Source: Bryoerythrophyllum caledonicum
Taxonomy: Eukaryota > Streptophyta > Bryopsida > Pottiales > Pottiaceae
Assembly: GCA_963971425.1 (NCBI GenBank)
Contig: OZ020516.1
Span: forward strand, 33,592,199-33,656,198
Reading direction: 5' to 3'
Length of the DNA: 64,000 nt
Shown here: positions 23,388 to 35,870 of the stretch, piece by piece
How positions within the stretch are numbered: the stretch's first letter is position 1
Layout: each line of letters starts with the position of its first letter
Translations under genes and position numbers: made by a program
The notes under the pieces: generated by a model
What the model saw: the letters and a program-made list of their open reading frames with translations, nothing else
What the model was told of the DNA's origin: nothing
The model's database searches: none

Positions 23388-24522
23388 CCTCTAGGTCGTT
23401 CATTGCTACTTATTCCTACAACCATAAACAATGCTATCTCTTTCCAATCTTCTCTTCTTGAAGAAAACAATGCTATCTCCTCTCAACATATAGTGAGTGT
23501 TTTCCAAGGATCGATCTACACTCATCCCTCCCATAATCCATTAGTTATAGCCAAATCTAGTATAATGGATGGAGGTGGTAAGAACTTAGTAGAGGCCAAA
23601 AGTTAGTGGTAGCTTTAGTAGAAGACTTGGTAACTTCAGCACAATTTCATCTCCATCTGCCTACTGTCATTTCCTAAAATTGGCCTAGCATCAAGTGCCA
23701 CGTCAGATGCCATGTGAAAATATCACATTACCATGCCGACTTGACCTATACATAGGCAAGTTGGATGGTTGAAAAGCTCAAAAAGTGTTTTAAAACCATT
23801 CATAACAATCTTGACAAGAAGATGGCAGCACATGTGAGGATTGTGGCACTATTGTGATTGAATAGTGACATGTGAAGGAATAGTAGCACTGTTGAGTCAG
23901 TAATTGATTGGTCTCAAAAACATAAAACAACAACATCATTCACAAATTCTATGCTATTATTTTCAAACACGTCAGCACTAGTCACATGGCACCACTACAC
24001 TGATTTTGATGTTTAGTGTCATGGGTAGTTCGGAGGGGTTCTTGGTACCGAATCTAGCGTTGACAAATGCGGCTTTGGCAACTGTAGTGCATATGTTACA
24101 ATCATAAGGTCCCATAAGTTATACCTCTCCTAGGTTATAAGGTTATAATGCCACTAACTTATAAGCTTTGCTAATAATAACCTCAACTAAATTCTAACTA
24201 CAAATATGTTTAGTGTCACGGGAGTGATGAATGAGGCGGTACATTTTGTCCAGCTCTGCACCGCTTTTGATGGGATGCTGGGATCTGACAAAGCCATCAC
24301 GTTGAATGCATGTGATTTCCTTCCCGGAACATCCTGCGACGATAGTTTGGCAGACTGCTTACATGACAGAACGCTTCAGATTAATTCTGCGCTAGAGTTC
24401 TCGATTGTGGGATCAGAGATCCAATCACCGATCTGTAAGACAACGTCTTCTGTCAAATAGGCAACTTGACATTGTGTCCAGCTCTGAATATTTCATACAT
24501 AGCTCTGCGCCACTTTCGATGA
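23388..24522. other. Spacer between left arm and LINE/MULE block
   Basis: No gene is seen. An arm of the TGTTTAGTGTCATGGG MITE family is at 23993-24026, and a second partial copy in the same orientation is near 24204-24222. Segments containing TTTTGTCCAGCTCTG and ATTGTGTCCAGCTCTG are repeated near 24247 and 24470. Confidence 0.4.
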
Positions 24523-24690
24523 GATCTGAAACCAGCAGGCCTTCACATGGGATCTGAAACCAGCAGGCCTTGACGTGGGATCTGAAACCAGCAGGCCTTC
24601 ACATGGGATCTGAAACCAGCAGGCCTTGGCGTGGAATCTGAAACCAGCAGGCCTTCACATGGGATCTGAAACCAGCAGGCCTTCACCTGA
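24523..24690. repeat. 28-bp tandem repeat, six units
   Basis: Six units with an exact 28-bp period, each starting (G/A)ATCTGAAACCAGCAGG. Units alternate mainly between a CCTTCACATGG and a CCTTG(A/G)CGTGG ending. There are no spacers, so this is a minisatellite and not a CRISPR. Confidence 0.95.
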
Positions 24691-24838
24691 AATGTGTTGC
24701 TTCCGAAATAACCTGCGTCTGTCTGTAGCAGGGAAGCATCTACATTGCGGTTTTGAGCTCTACCAAAACAGGTGCAATGACTGCTCACATTGTAAGCAAG
24801 CAGATAGGTGCAATAGGTGCAATCAGGAGCCAAAACGC

Positions 24839-25198
24839 CCCGACGAAGACAAACAACGCAGGACCCAGCGACCCAGCGACCCAGCGACGAACACAGACGA
24901 CCCAGGAATTGGAGTCCACACTGGAGACCCAGGAACTCGAGTGAGGAAGCCCGCAACGTATACTAGAGTCCCGTACACACAAGTGCTGTAGACAGCAGCA
25001 AGTTCAGGGCACTCGTCGTCAGTACTGGAATCAACAGCAAGTGAGGAGCGCTCGAGCCAGCAGCCAGTGCTGCAGTCTGCAGCAAGTGCGGGAGCACTGA
25101 AGTCCTGTAAACATAAAAAGAGACACACACAGCAACTGCCGGTGACAGCAGGAGCCCTAGAGTACTGGAGCCCGCAGGAAGCTGAAGTCCTCAGCGAC
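24839..25198 (+). mobile_element. Probable 5' leader of LINE copy A, left of the MULE
   Basis: This block is rich in CAGCGACC motifs, like the leader right of the MULE (30361-30660). The MULE target duplication CTCAGCGAC ends it at 25190-25198, so before that insertion it was continuous with 30370 onward. The true 5' end of copy A is unresolved. Confidence 0.45.
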
Positions 25199-26328
25199 CC
25201 TCGTCACTAGCCAGCCTCGAAATCGAGGACTGGCTAGGAGAAGATCTAGCCGTTGATGGCCAAGATCTAATCTCTGCCGTTCATCTCGGGTGGGGCCCGG
25301 TGCGTTACCCCACATTTACATTCCTGAAATTTTTAACTTGAAATTTATTCCTTGAAATCTTTTACCTGAAATTTTGATGTGCTAGTGTTTGTGCTGGAAT
25401 TTTTTGTGTAATGAGCATTTTGGCCATTTTCTTGTTTTTTCTTGAATTTTTTTTCCCAAAAATGTATTCTCTTCTAGGCTTTATGATTAAAGAAGGTGAG
25501 AGACCCTTAAGAAACTAAGATTGACTTGGGGTTTGCCAGATATTTTGGTCATGGCCTCTCTATTCGGTCTCTTGGGCTTTCACACTACAAGGACCAAAAC
25601 TCCACATGTTACATACTTTGATATTTTTTTCCAACATATAGTTTTTACACAATATATTTAATGTCACTAAATTGCAAACTTTATGATCTTCTTTCTTTTC
25701 AATTATATTTAGGCTTAGAGCACATACTTAAAACCCCATTATTGCATCGACTTCATTGGAGCATATATTTCAATGCAAACTTCTTGGTTCATTAACCCAC
25801 TTTTTAACTAAATATCATGAATTCATAAATATCTCCAATATCTATTAAATTGAATATTTATTTGGAAACCTTTGCACTTCAAGTGGATTTTAAGTGCATA
25901 AATAAGTAGTGGATTTGTAAACATTATGTTTTCAATGTGACTAATGTCACTAACCTTCAAACTAGGAATTAGTCACATTAGTCACACTATGTTTAGATAA
26001 TCATATTAGTCATATTGGAAAAATAAGCTTTAAAAGTCCATACCATCTTCGTACAATTTTCAACTATCATACATGGACATGCACTACAATTTATTTTTTT
26101 CTACATAGAAGATGTAATTCAATTTTACATAGTATACATAAATAATGAACCTACCAAAATGAATATACATTCAATAATGAATGATGCAAATTCAATATCT
26201 ATAATATCATGGTAGTAAGAACTACCATTATATAAATTTTTATTATATATAATAAATAAACAAAGTTGTATGTAATATGCCTATTATATAAAACCTCCAT
26301 ATGAACCTATAATCTTGGTGCTATATTG

Positions 26329-29300
26329 CTAATAAATATTCAAATCTTTGAAAAACAACTCCACATCTTGTGCACCTTCACATCCTTCTTCTTCTCGAGC
26401 AACACTATTACTACTTTTTGCAATCACACATTGGCAATTGTGACACTCAAAGATTGTTCTCCCATCAAAGAATATATTGTGTCCTTCACAATCTGGACAT
26501 TCTTCTCGACACAACCTTGGAAATTTCACCCTTGTACGCTTCTTTTGTATAAGTTGTCTTCAGCGTAGAACTTTAATTCCGCCACCCGGTCTTTGTAATT
26601 GCAGCACATGGGATTTCATACCATGCAAGTCTTCATAATTCAATTTTCTTTTCTTCTTCTTGTGACTAGAATGTCCAAGTCTTGTATTTGTAACATGGGC
26701 TTGGATAGGGGTGATACTTCCACCTTCCCTTGACAGTGAGATTATACTTGGCCGTGATCCAATGCCCAAGTTCTCTTGGATTACTCCTAGAAACATTTGT
26801 CCTGCCCTCTTGATCGTTTCGCATTGCTCCATAGTCAAAGCATCATACCTTTCCCTAGGAATATTTGTTGATGCCGTTACATTTGATATCTTTATAATCA
26901 TCTCCCTTACAAAATCAACCCCACAATTTGGATTTAATGTTGGCCCTCCGCTAGAACCACTTGGACCACTGCTTGGACCTCCGCTTGGACCTCCACTTGA
27001 ATCTTCATTTGGACCTTCACTTGGATCTTCCAACTCATGCATGAAACCATGAGGTTCATATATACTTGGCAACAAATCAAGGAGGTGTTGAAATTCTTCA
27101 TCAACAATTTGCTTCAACGCCAACATGTGCTTACAAATGGGACCATAATCGTTACACTCGCACCATTCGCGAGATAAACTTACAATGTACCATTTGTTTG
27201 CCACGGATTGACTTCGAAATGCAAATTCCATGTGACACTCGTCAATTGTTTCCAGATTTGAAGACCGATCTTTATATCTCTAGACCAATTTTTTCGTTTT
27301 TTGCAGCCTTGATGTCCGACCTTGATCTCCTCCCCTAAGCGAGTACTATCCCGACACACTCAACCAATGAACATCATTATAATGCTCATCTAGTGTCATT
27401 CCACCAAATCGTCGACCATTATCCGGGCTACCTATTAGTGCAAAGATAAGTTGATCAAGTCTTCGATTAACTTTCCCATCTAACAAGGAATATTTGACAT
27501 ATTGCCACATAGGTTCTACAAGATTTGTTGTATTCGCATGTCCATGTTTGAACATCCTAGCCCATCTAGGCCACATACGCTTCCAAGGACTATTGTTACC
27601 TGCCCAACCCTTATCAACATACTTTAATACATCGCCGTGAGCGGCATACTTTGTCTTGAACCTTTCATATGCTGTGTTGAAGTCGTCCTCGGTAACCGCC
27701 TCCAACATACCAGACATTTCCTTGTACAAATCATTGCGTTGTGATTCGGGCAATTTAGGCAACAAATGTTGCACCCATGTCTTCTTTGCATGGAACCAAC
27801 ACAGCAAGAGTTGACATTTTGTTTGGATTCCACCAATTTCTTGGTTTTGCCAACACCAAACATCTTCTTGAATTGCTCTTTTAATAGCATTATTTGAAAT
27901 TTTGTCCTTGCCAATCACAATCGCATTTGGTCGGATATCGTCCATGTTTCGAAACACAGCCTTCATAGTGAGCCACAACGCCGTTTGCACTTGGCCACTG
28001 TTGTTGTCATGACTACATAACATGAGGAATACGGGCATGCCCAAACCGCTTCTATAGGGGCACACCCCCGCAAACAATGGCATGCCCCATTGGTTTGTTT
28101 TGAAAGTAGAATCTATCACCCATGCTGAATTAGGGGTGATAGCCTTTGCCCTTTCTACCATTTCCTCCGTTTGAATTACTAATACAAACGGCCGCTTATT
28201 AGGATCCGGGTTCATAAGATCATATGCTTGAAAAAATATCACTTTTTTCTTCTCTACCCAAGTAGGAACCGTCTCTATAACCTTATCATAGTCATCACCG
28301 CCACCTCTTTCTTGCATTTGTAGCTTATACGACACGTTTGAGGCTTCTTTTGCATCTAAAAAGAAACGATATGTTTTTTGTTCATACAATGGAGCTGCTT
28401 GTCGTAAAATTTCTTCACACCTTTTGGAATGAACCAGGGCACATTGAATGTTATTCAAATTACTTAACATCTCGGCACAATTATCTATTTCACTTTGATG
28501 AATGGGTAAAAAATAACTATCCGTCTTGGATCCCGGTTCATGACCATTATGCTCGGCATTCACATGAACTTCAACATCTTGTCCTTCTTCAATAGGATGT
28601 AAAATCCTCACACAAAATTTATAATCCACATATTTTGCAGTAGAGCATTGCTGCACTCTACCACCTTCGTCATCATAGCCAATTGCTTTGCCTTGGAATT
28701 TACGTCCCCCGTGACATACAAAAATCACCATTTCATGAGGATAAGGTGTTACTCTTTTGTATCTATGAATGGATTTTAAAACCACCTCATGTTGGGCCGC
28801 CAAATTATTCATGAATGCCTCCAATTCGGCCAATGGCATTGCATACCTCTCAGGGTACTGTCGATAACGTCGAACTCCCCTTCCTTGACCTTGTTCTCGA
28901 ATTTGACATGGAGCACAAGATTCAATCACCTTCTCAATGAATGGTTTTGGAATGCCATTCAACTGTACACCCACAAGCCATCCCAATTCTCCAATCTTTG
29001 ACATTGTGTCGTTGTATGTCAAATGAAGCCCCCCTCCATGGTGCGCGGCCTTTACAATCAAAGGCCATTCCTCAATATATGGAACATTGAGATGTGGCAC
29101 CTTTTTATTGAACAAACGTTCCTCGCCACTTGCAAGTGTTCGTACCCCAAAATTCCTCCCATACACTCCCCATTTCTTTAAAATGAATTTGTGTCATGTT
29201 TCCATTGGAACTTGCTCTTGATGGACAAAATTCTCGTCTAAAGCAATGATAGTGTCCACCGATAGTTCCACCCTCCCCCTGCTCCAATTTACAAGGTAAT

Positions 29301-29505
29301 TTGCCAACTCTCGCTTGAGAGAATAGAATGTAGTATGTAAAAATAGAAAAGGGTCCAAGCTTGGCTCCTGAATCCCATCTACTTCATCAACATAGTCTTC
29401 TTCTCCATCGTTTTCTAAACGTGGAAAATCAACCGATATTTCATCGCCCGATAAAAGATCATCAAGGTTTAGAACCTCAAAAATCTCTTCCAATTCCGCC
29501 ATCAT
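26329..29505 (-). pseudogene. MULE transposase with four in-frame stops
   Basis: One continuous frame of about 1,058 codons is interrupted only by stops at 29196-29194 (TGA), 27348-27346 (TAG), 27282-27280 (TAG) and 26562-26560 (TGA). In order it contains an acidic N-terminus, the FILKKWGVYGRNF segment, a MULE catalytic domain (first Asp in WVIDSTFKTNQWG, the later CWFHAKKTW motif), a SWIM zinc finger (WCECNDYGPICKHM) and a C-terminal CxxC-CxxC zinc ribbon (CPDC, CHNC). This order is typical of MuDR-type transposases, from which FAR1/FHY3 factors also derive. The two TGA stops replace expected Arg codons, as by C-to-T change at a methylated CGA. No intron is needed. The gene is dead unless read through. 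Confidence 0.88.
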
Positions 29506-29622
29506 TTTCAACCCTTTGCCTACCAACTTTATGCCATCACTTCTATCCGATTATTCCTTATTTTGTCTACACAACCAACACACAAATATGTTAGAATATG
29601 ATTTCAAAAATTCTTAGTGATT

Positions 29623-30046
29623 ACGTCACCACCACTAATTGGCCTTGGTGGTGACCTTCACCACCTCCCAATTTTTGAATGGTCCCGATTTTCAAATGGT
29701 GGTGGCGGTCACCACAACTAATTGCCCCCGGTGGTGACCGTCACCACCTCCCAATTTTTGAATGGTCTCGATTTTCAAATGGTGGTGGCGGTCACCACCA
29801 CTAGTTGCCCCCGGTGGTGACCGTCACCACCTCCCAATTTTTGAATGGTCCCGGTTTTCAAATGGTGGTGGCGGTCACCACAACTAATTGCCCCCGGTGG
29901 TGACCGTCACCACCTCCCAATTTTTGAATGGTCTCGATTTTCAAATGGTGGTGGCGGTCACCACAACTAATTGCCCCCGGTGGTGACCGTCACCACCTCC
30001 CAATTTTTGAATGGTCTCGATTTTCAAATGGTGGTGGCGGTCACCA
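29623..30046. repeat. 83-bp tandem repeat, about five units
   Basis: The motif GGTGGTGACCGTCACCACC recurs at 29647, 29730, 29813, 29896 and 29979, an exact 83-bp period. Each unit contains this palindrome plus a second GGTGGTGGCGGTCACCAC. It sits upstream of the MULE transposase start, where it may form hairpins or serve as subterminal binding sites. Confidence 0.95.
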
Positions 30047-30669
30047 CCACCACCATGGGGGGAAGTACTCCAAGAGTACTACTCCCCCCATAGTACTCTC
30101 TGTGGGATTCGGCAGGCCCCCTGCCCATGGCCATGACGAACAAGTGGTAGAACACTTTTGATTTTGGAACACCACCCAAAACCCCAGCCATGGGTCCCAA
30201 GCCCTCCGCCCTCCATGCCCGCCAACCCTGCCACGCAGGCACTCCGAGCCCACCAACCCCGGGCCCAACCCAAGATGGACGGCCAAGATTGGATCTTGGC
30301 CATCAACGGCCAGATCTTCTCCCAGCCAGTCCTCGATTTCGAAGCTGGCTGGTCACGAGGCTCAGCGACCTTGTCTCCAACAGCACCCAAGCTAACAACC
30401 CTCCAAGCTAGCGACCTCCCTCGAAAGCCAACGACTTCCCCTAAGGAGTCCAGCGACCCTCTTCCAACCAGCCCAGCGACCTACACCACCCTTCTAACGA
30501 CCTTCCCAGTCAACTAGCGACACCCACACCCACACCAACCTTTCCCAGCCAGACCAAACGACTTACCCCACCCCTTAGGACCTACCTCACCCCTTAAACG
30601 ACCTACCCCAGCCCATCAGTCCTAGCTCAACTACTCCAGACCAGCGCCCTATACCTATCAGGACCCCCA

Positions 30670-32312
30670 TGGATGCCATAGACACCGAGAACCCACATTC
30701 AGGAGTCATGAAGTTCACAGAGGCTGTAGACTTAGCCCCAATGGCAAGTGGAGGCCCAATCCCATCCAAGAAAGCTAGAGGTAACTATGCCACCTCCATT
30801 CAAGTCTCTATCCCTAACCTCTCCTCATTTCGTTTTTGATTAGGCTTTTCTACCATGGAAAAGCTTGCCAAGGATGTAGGACAGGAGCCCCTATTCAGTG
30901 GAGAGAGTATTAGAGATATGATCACTCGTGGAGTACCCAAGGATGAAGCAGAGGAGGCTCTTGGCACCGCTGTGGCTTACCCGAGGATCCCGCAATTATT
31001 ATACTCATCGATCCGCAACGACAACATCGAAGGCCAACACTACAACCTTACACAGGTACCCTTCGATATCCCTACGCACCCTATCACCGGACTCTCCTAT
31101 GACTTCCATGTGGCAATTCATTTCAAATTGCCACCACACCCCATGTACCATGACGACGTGAAGAGGCTAGCATTAGCTAGACTCGAATACATGCACATCC
31201 CATTAGGCACCAACCTAATGGACCCCACGGCCGTTCTATGCAAAGGGGTCAAAAAAGAGGGGCAGAAGATTATATGGTCAGGAATTATTAATCTACACCT
31301 CCTCAGGCCAGAGGTTGATGCTATTGCTGTCCTTCGTGGCACTAGATACTTCATTTTACAATTGGACCCCATATGACAGGCCTCCTTAGGGAAAGTATGT
31401 AAAACTTTCCACGCAGTAGCGAGGAAGAACTTATCAGTGTGAATCAAGAGCGAGTCTCTCAAAGGTGTGACTGCCCACACCCTCTTCCAAGATGTGGTGA
31501 CAAACAGTTTCTCGAGAAACTTAGAATTCGAGATTACAGATGTGCAGAAGGTATAGGAAGATTCACACGCCTTCATTGTTGCCCCAACCCCTCAACAAGC
31601 CAAAAAATTTGAGCTACACCAAATTACCACACAACATGAGGTGTTGTCAGCGCGTGCTAGTAGCTCTGGAGGCCTCTCTCCAGCTGATAGAGCCAAGAAG
31701 GACGCATTAACGGTCACCCTCTCACATCTCCCCATCCTTGTCAGCGTGGTAGAAACCACGGCAGCCATTCACCAAACCTTTGAGGCCAAGAATATCATCT
31801 CCCTCTGGTTCCATAGGCAACAGAGAGGAATGCACAACGGTAGTGCCAATGTGCAATTCCCTAACCCCATCATCTACCGCCAATTTCTTCACAAGACATT
31901 CACCATAGGGCGTCACCAAGTGGAGATTTCTCCCCATCGCCGTAGCCTCGAAGGAGAAGACCCACCCGCCACCGCATTATTGCAGAAGTGGGGTTTTAAT
32001 GACATCAACAAAGCCCTCGTAAACACCGTGGAGTCCCTCCAAACTACCCCCGCTCTAGCGAGCATCACCAGGTCAGAAATGACCTCTATTATAGATGCAC
32101 GCAACAAAAGACTGCGTCAGGAGCTCTCTACCCTTAGAGAGGACATCATCAAAGACACAAGAGCCTATACCGATAACCGCACTAGTGAGCTACAAGCCAA
32201 GTTATCAAATGTGGAGCAGCTAATGACCTCAGCACTGATGGCTATGCAACAAATTACAGGATTGAGGCCACCAAACACTCCAACCTTGGAAGACCACTCA
32301 AACGTGGATTGA
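30670..32312 (+). pseudogene. LINE copy A ORF1, several nonsense mutations
   Basis: The frame starts at ATG 30670 (MDAIDTENPHSG) and aligns along its length with the intact ORF1 of copy B (44312-45934). Shared blocks include the LFSGE...DMITRG stretch, the PQLLY and EGQHYN segments, HNGSANV and SPHRRSLEG. In-frame stops are at 30838-30840 (TGA, where copy B has Trp), 31374-31376 (TGA), near 31420 (TGA) and near 31553 (TAG). The C-terminal part is predicted to be helical and coiled-coil-like. Function would be as in copy B; here it is inactive. Confidence 0.8.
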
Positions 32313-33680
32313 CCAATGACCCCAGTCCAAGAAATCATGAATATGGCACCACATGGAAGGACAAGGTTAGCACCCCTCTCCTCCATACTCCCCAATTCTC
32401 TTCGAACATTTCTATTATCCCCTCTAGTATGTGCTCTTCTCGTCACTACTATATGCTAGTTAGTACTCTCACACATACTATACTAGTACCCCCCACAACA
32501 CTACAACCAGATGTAAACTCCCAAAGGCTTCACCCTCTCACTACCTTGCCTTTGATAATGACATATCTTTTCACTACTATAGTTGAAGTATACCTTAGCC
32601 TTACCACAAGATATACCTCCTCATCACTAGTCACCTCCTACTCTAGACACATTCTCTACTATTACCACAAAATACTTACAACTAAATGCATGATCTGGAG
32701 ACCTCACGTTGAACACATGTATTGTTTTTGGGGTTTCACCCCACATATCTATAAACATTGTCATTGCATATACCATTACGGTATGAATATCTCTTGGGAA
32801 AAAACATACAAGATACACACACTCAACACTCATACACTCTCACAACATCTCTACATCACAAACACACCCCATACACACACACACAACACACAAATCCTAC
32901 TCCGACAAACACCTCCAACTTATAAGAATATTTACCACCTTACATGTCACCTATTACACACACCTCCCAAAAACACAACCATACAAACTATCAACAACAC
33001 AAACTCACCAAAAACAACCATCATAATTGCATACATACCATCATACACACACACACACAAAATCAAGACAAACACACAAACACCCACACACTCACACACA
33101 CAAAAACACACACAAAATAAATCCACAAATACACATGTACACAAATACACATGTACACAAATACACATGTACACACATACACAAAAACAAAAATACACCC
33201 ATACAACCAAATATACACACATAAGACCAAAAATACACATAAAACATATACACACATACATACACACACACACTCACACATCCACAATCACAAACACAAT
33301 CCCACTTACATAAAACCACAAAGACACACACAAAAACACACCTAAAAAACTATAAACAAGCCCAAAACATACACCCCATCCCTCGGGTAAACACACACAC
33401 TACATACACATCTCACAAACATACTTACCTACCACAACCCCCTATACCCAAAACAACACATATCTCACATCAAACACCAACCAAAAAATATTGCCATACT
33501 GCACAATACCTACAAAACCATACACCTTCACATACACCATACACATCACCTCCTACCACCCATCCTAAAATCAAAAAATATCACCACCCTCCTTACCCAC
33601 GTAAACTTCTTTCTAACTCACAACAACTCCTTACCCACAATCCCTGGAGAAAAACATACAATTATCGGGGAACCAAACAT
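32313..33680 (+). repeat. CA-rich low-complexity tract of LINE copy A
   Basis: Long runs of ACACAC and ACACATACAC, densest at 32820-33330, with almost no G on the plus strand. The matching stretch in copy B is much shorter, so it has probably expanded by repeat slippage. The frames across it are low complexity and not evidence of a gene. Confidence 0.75.
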
Positions 33681-35620
33681 GTGACCTCCAAAGACCACAT
33701 GATAATACACATCCACCCTATAGTATACCATGCTACACAAAACAACATAGATCTTCTTACTAATATTTACGATGTAGCAATATGCAAGTTTATTAATACG
33801 AGGAATGTATACCGTATTAGAACTTATATTCTATACCAAAATATTTTCTATAGTTTATACCATACTCAAATTTGTACTCACTATTACAATCAATACAAAT
33901 ACTTCATTCAAAAATATACTGAATACGAATACCATACCCCATACAAAAACAAAACAAAAAACTACACAAAAAAGTATACTAAATACCGCACCGAATGCCA
34001 TACACAAAATACTCCAAGCTGCACCAAAAGAAAGACTCCATACCATAACAAACATAAATACCCCGCCAAAAATTACAAAGAACAAAAAAATACATACTCA
34101 CATACTGGTATATATACTAATACAAATACAGATACGGATACAACAACTTATACTACTACCAATACGAACATTATCATGAATACTGACAAAAATACTAATA
34201 CGAATACTGTTACAAATACTAAGACTAAAACTGGGATACATACTAATACAAACATATGTATAAACTTTAAACCAAAAGCAACTACACACACATTTATAAC
34301 TACATATCATCAAAGGGCAAGGAATATTAAAATGTCTAAAAATAGGAAAACCAAGGAGAGTAAAAAGAGATATATTAAATTAAATAGGAAAAAGATAGAT
34401 ATTTATAAAATTTCAAAGGTTTCAAATAGAGCAAGTAATATTAAAAATAAAAGAACAAAATTGGAGAGGATATGTAAGGAGAAAATAAAGGGCAAGGTAG
34501 AATACCATTATCATATGAATACAATTAATAAGAACATAGCAACAAACAATAGTACTAAAAATAGAATATGCTTCCTAAGAGAATTAAAAAGAAGGGATGG
34601 AAAATTAACCAAATTAGTAATGAGATACACAAATTCTAGATTTAAAATAAGCAGAAAAATACTAAGAACAAAACAAAACATTCTAAAAAAAGAAGTAGGA
34701 ATATAAATTATAGGGATAAAAGGAAAGTCAATAGTAAAATTAAATTTGATAAGAGTTTGCGTTTAATGGGTAGAAATTTGTTGAGATTGTGTAGAAGGAA
34801 AATTGAAGTGGGGATGGCCGTAGGGCTGGCTCGATGGGCGCCGGAGGTGCCAAAAATAGACTTATTAAAAATAGAAATTATATTGAAAGTAAGAATATAT
34901 ATGAATCTTTTTGAAATAAATATCAATATATATTTTTTGTATACTGGTACGTATCTATATAAATATCTGTATAATGGTACATATACAGATATGTATACTG
35001 CTGTGTATACTAATACAAATAATGATACTTACACTAGTACAAATACCAATATGAATACTAGTACGTATACCCGTACGAATTATTACAGGAATACTAACAA
35101 GGATATTGATACAAACACCGAGACAAAAACCGAGGCATATACTAATACAAACATACGAATAAATACTAATATAAAAACAAATAAAAATACATATACACAC
35201 ACAAAGACAACAACATACCATCAACGTAACACATACAGAGAAGAACGGCGGTCTCTGAAGAAGGCCGGCGTGAATCGTAACACATACATATACATACACA
35301 CATACAAAAACAAATACATACAATCAAAAAAACACCAAAGTCACATACAAAAACAAAAAAACTTTAAACAAAACAAAAAACCCATCTACTACAAACTACT
35401 AATATTAATCGGAGGAGACATAGAGACTAACCCAAGACCTATGCCGAACGTATTAAAAAGACACCCCACTTCACACAAAAAGAATGCCAAAACATATTTC
35501 ATACCAAATACCATAAAACTACAACCCGAATACGAACACATCGCCCAAAAATTTGCCCCCCTTTTCAAAACCACACATATATTACATCAACAACATAATA
35601 ACGCATACCCACATATCGCC
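33681..35620 (+). pseudogene. LINE copy A ORF2, N-terminal part
   Basis: Thr/Asn/Tyr/Lys-rich low-complexity coding sequence in more than one frame (33681-34706 and 34757-35620), so degenerate. The last part is clearly homologous to copy B: KLLILIGGDIETNPRP at 35393-35440 is the 2A-like motif (here with Arg where Gly is expected), followed by KRHPTSHKKNAK and IPNTIKLQPEYEH. The frame is interrupted at 35620 by copy B and resumes at 48398. A 38-bp LINE 3' fragment is inserted at 35238-35275. Confidence 0.75.
35238..35275 (-). mobile_element. 38-bp LINE 3'-end insertion with 13-bp TSD
   Basis: Only the terminal hairpin and tail of the LINE family are present, in reverse. They are flanked by a perfect 13-bp duplication, CGTAACACATACA, at 35225-35237 and 35276-35288. 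The duplication shows that this is a real retrotransposition event and not a chance match. Confidence 0.88.
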
Positions 35621-35870
35621 AGAAGAAGAAGAACGCCGGTTCCCGAAGGGAGCCGGCGTGAATAAAGTGTCTGTTCGTTCCATTGCTAAGACCATGCCCA
35701 CCGGACAAGGAATTAGCGAATTGGAACTACTTCCCCCTTTCGAGGGTAGACACTATGTAACGAGTAGCCAGAAACCAACCAACAACGACCAACCACGACC
35801 AAACTAACTAAACAACAAAAAACAAAACCAAACAGGCAGCCAATCAGGAATAGACAGAGTGGCGAAGTTC

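Larger units (their letters stand above)
25199..30360 (-). mobile_element. Mutator-like element (MULE), complete ends
   Basis: The element is 5,162 bp with terminal inverted repeats of about 100 bp (25199-25302 and 30257-30360), starting CCTCGTCACTAGCCAGC on the left. It is flanked by a perfect 9-bp target duplication, CTCAGCGAC (25190-25198 and 30361-30369), the diagnostic size for Mutator. It holds one transposase gene on the minus strand and a minisatellite upstream of it. 25303-26328 is an AT-rich 3' flank with nothing recognisable. Confidence 0.92.
30361..35620 (+). mobile_element. LINE copy A, 5' part (interrupted by copy B)
   Basis: The plus-strand LINE holds a C-rich leader (30361-30669), ORF1 remains (30670-32312), a CA-rich low-complexity tract (about 32315-35400) and the start of the conserved part of ORF2. 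At 35620 the reading frame runs straight into 48398, once copy B and one copy of the 11-bp duplication are ignored. Copy A is therefore one element split by copy B. Confidence 0.88.

Noticed and set aside
23993-24222. A complete third MITE of the 296-519 family
   Set aside because: The two matching ends are in the same orientation, so they are fragments and not a TIR pair.
24523-24690. CRISPR-like array
   Set aside because: The units are contiguous with no spacers, and the host is a plant. It is a minisatellite.
29105-29287. Frameshift or intron between the first two parts of the MULE transposase
   Set aside because: The two parts are in the same frame, separated only by one TGA codon at 29196-29194.
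32309-33313. A 334-codon Thr/His-rich frame
   Set aside because: It follows from the CA-rich repeat; several frames are open on both strands there.
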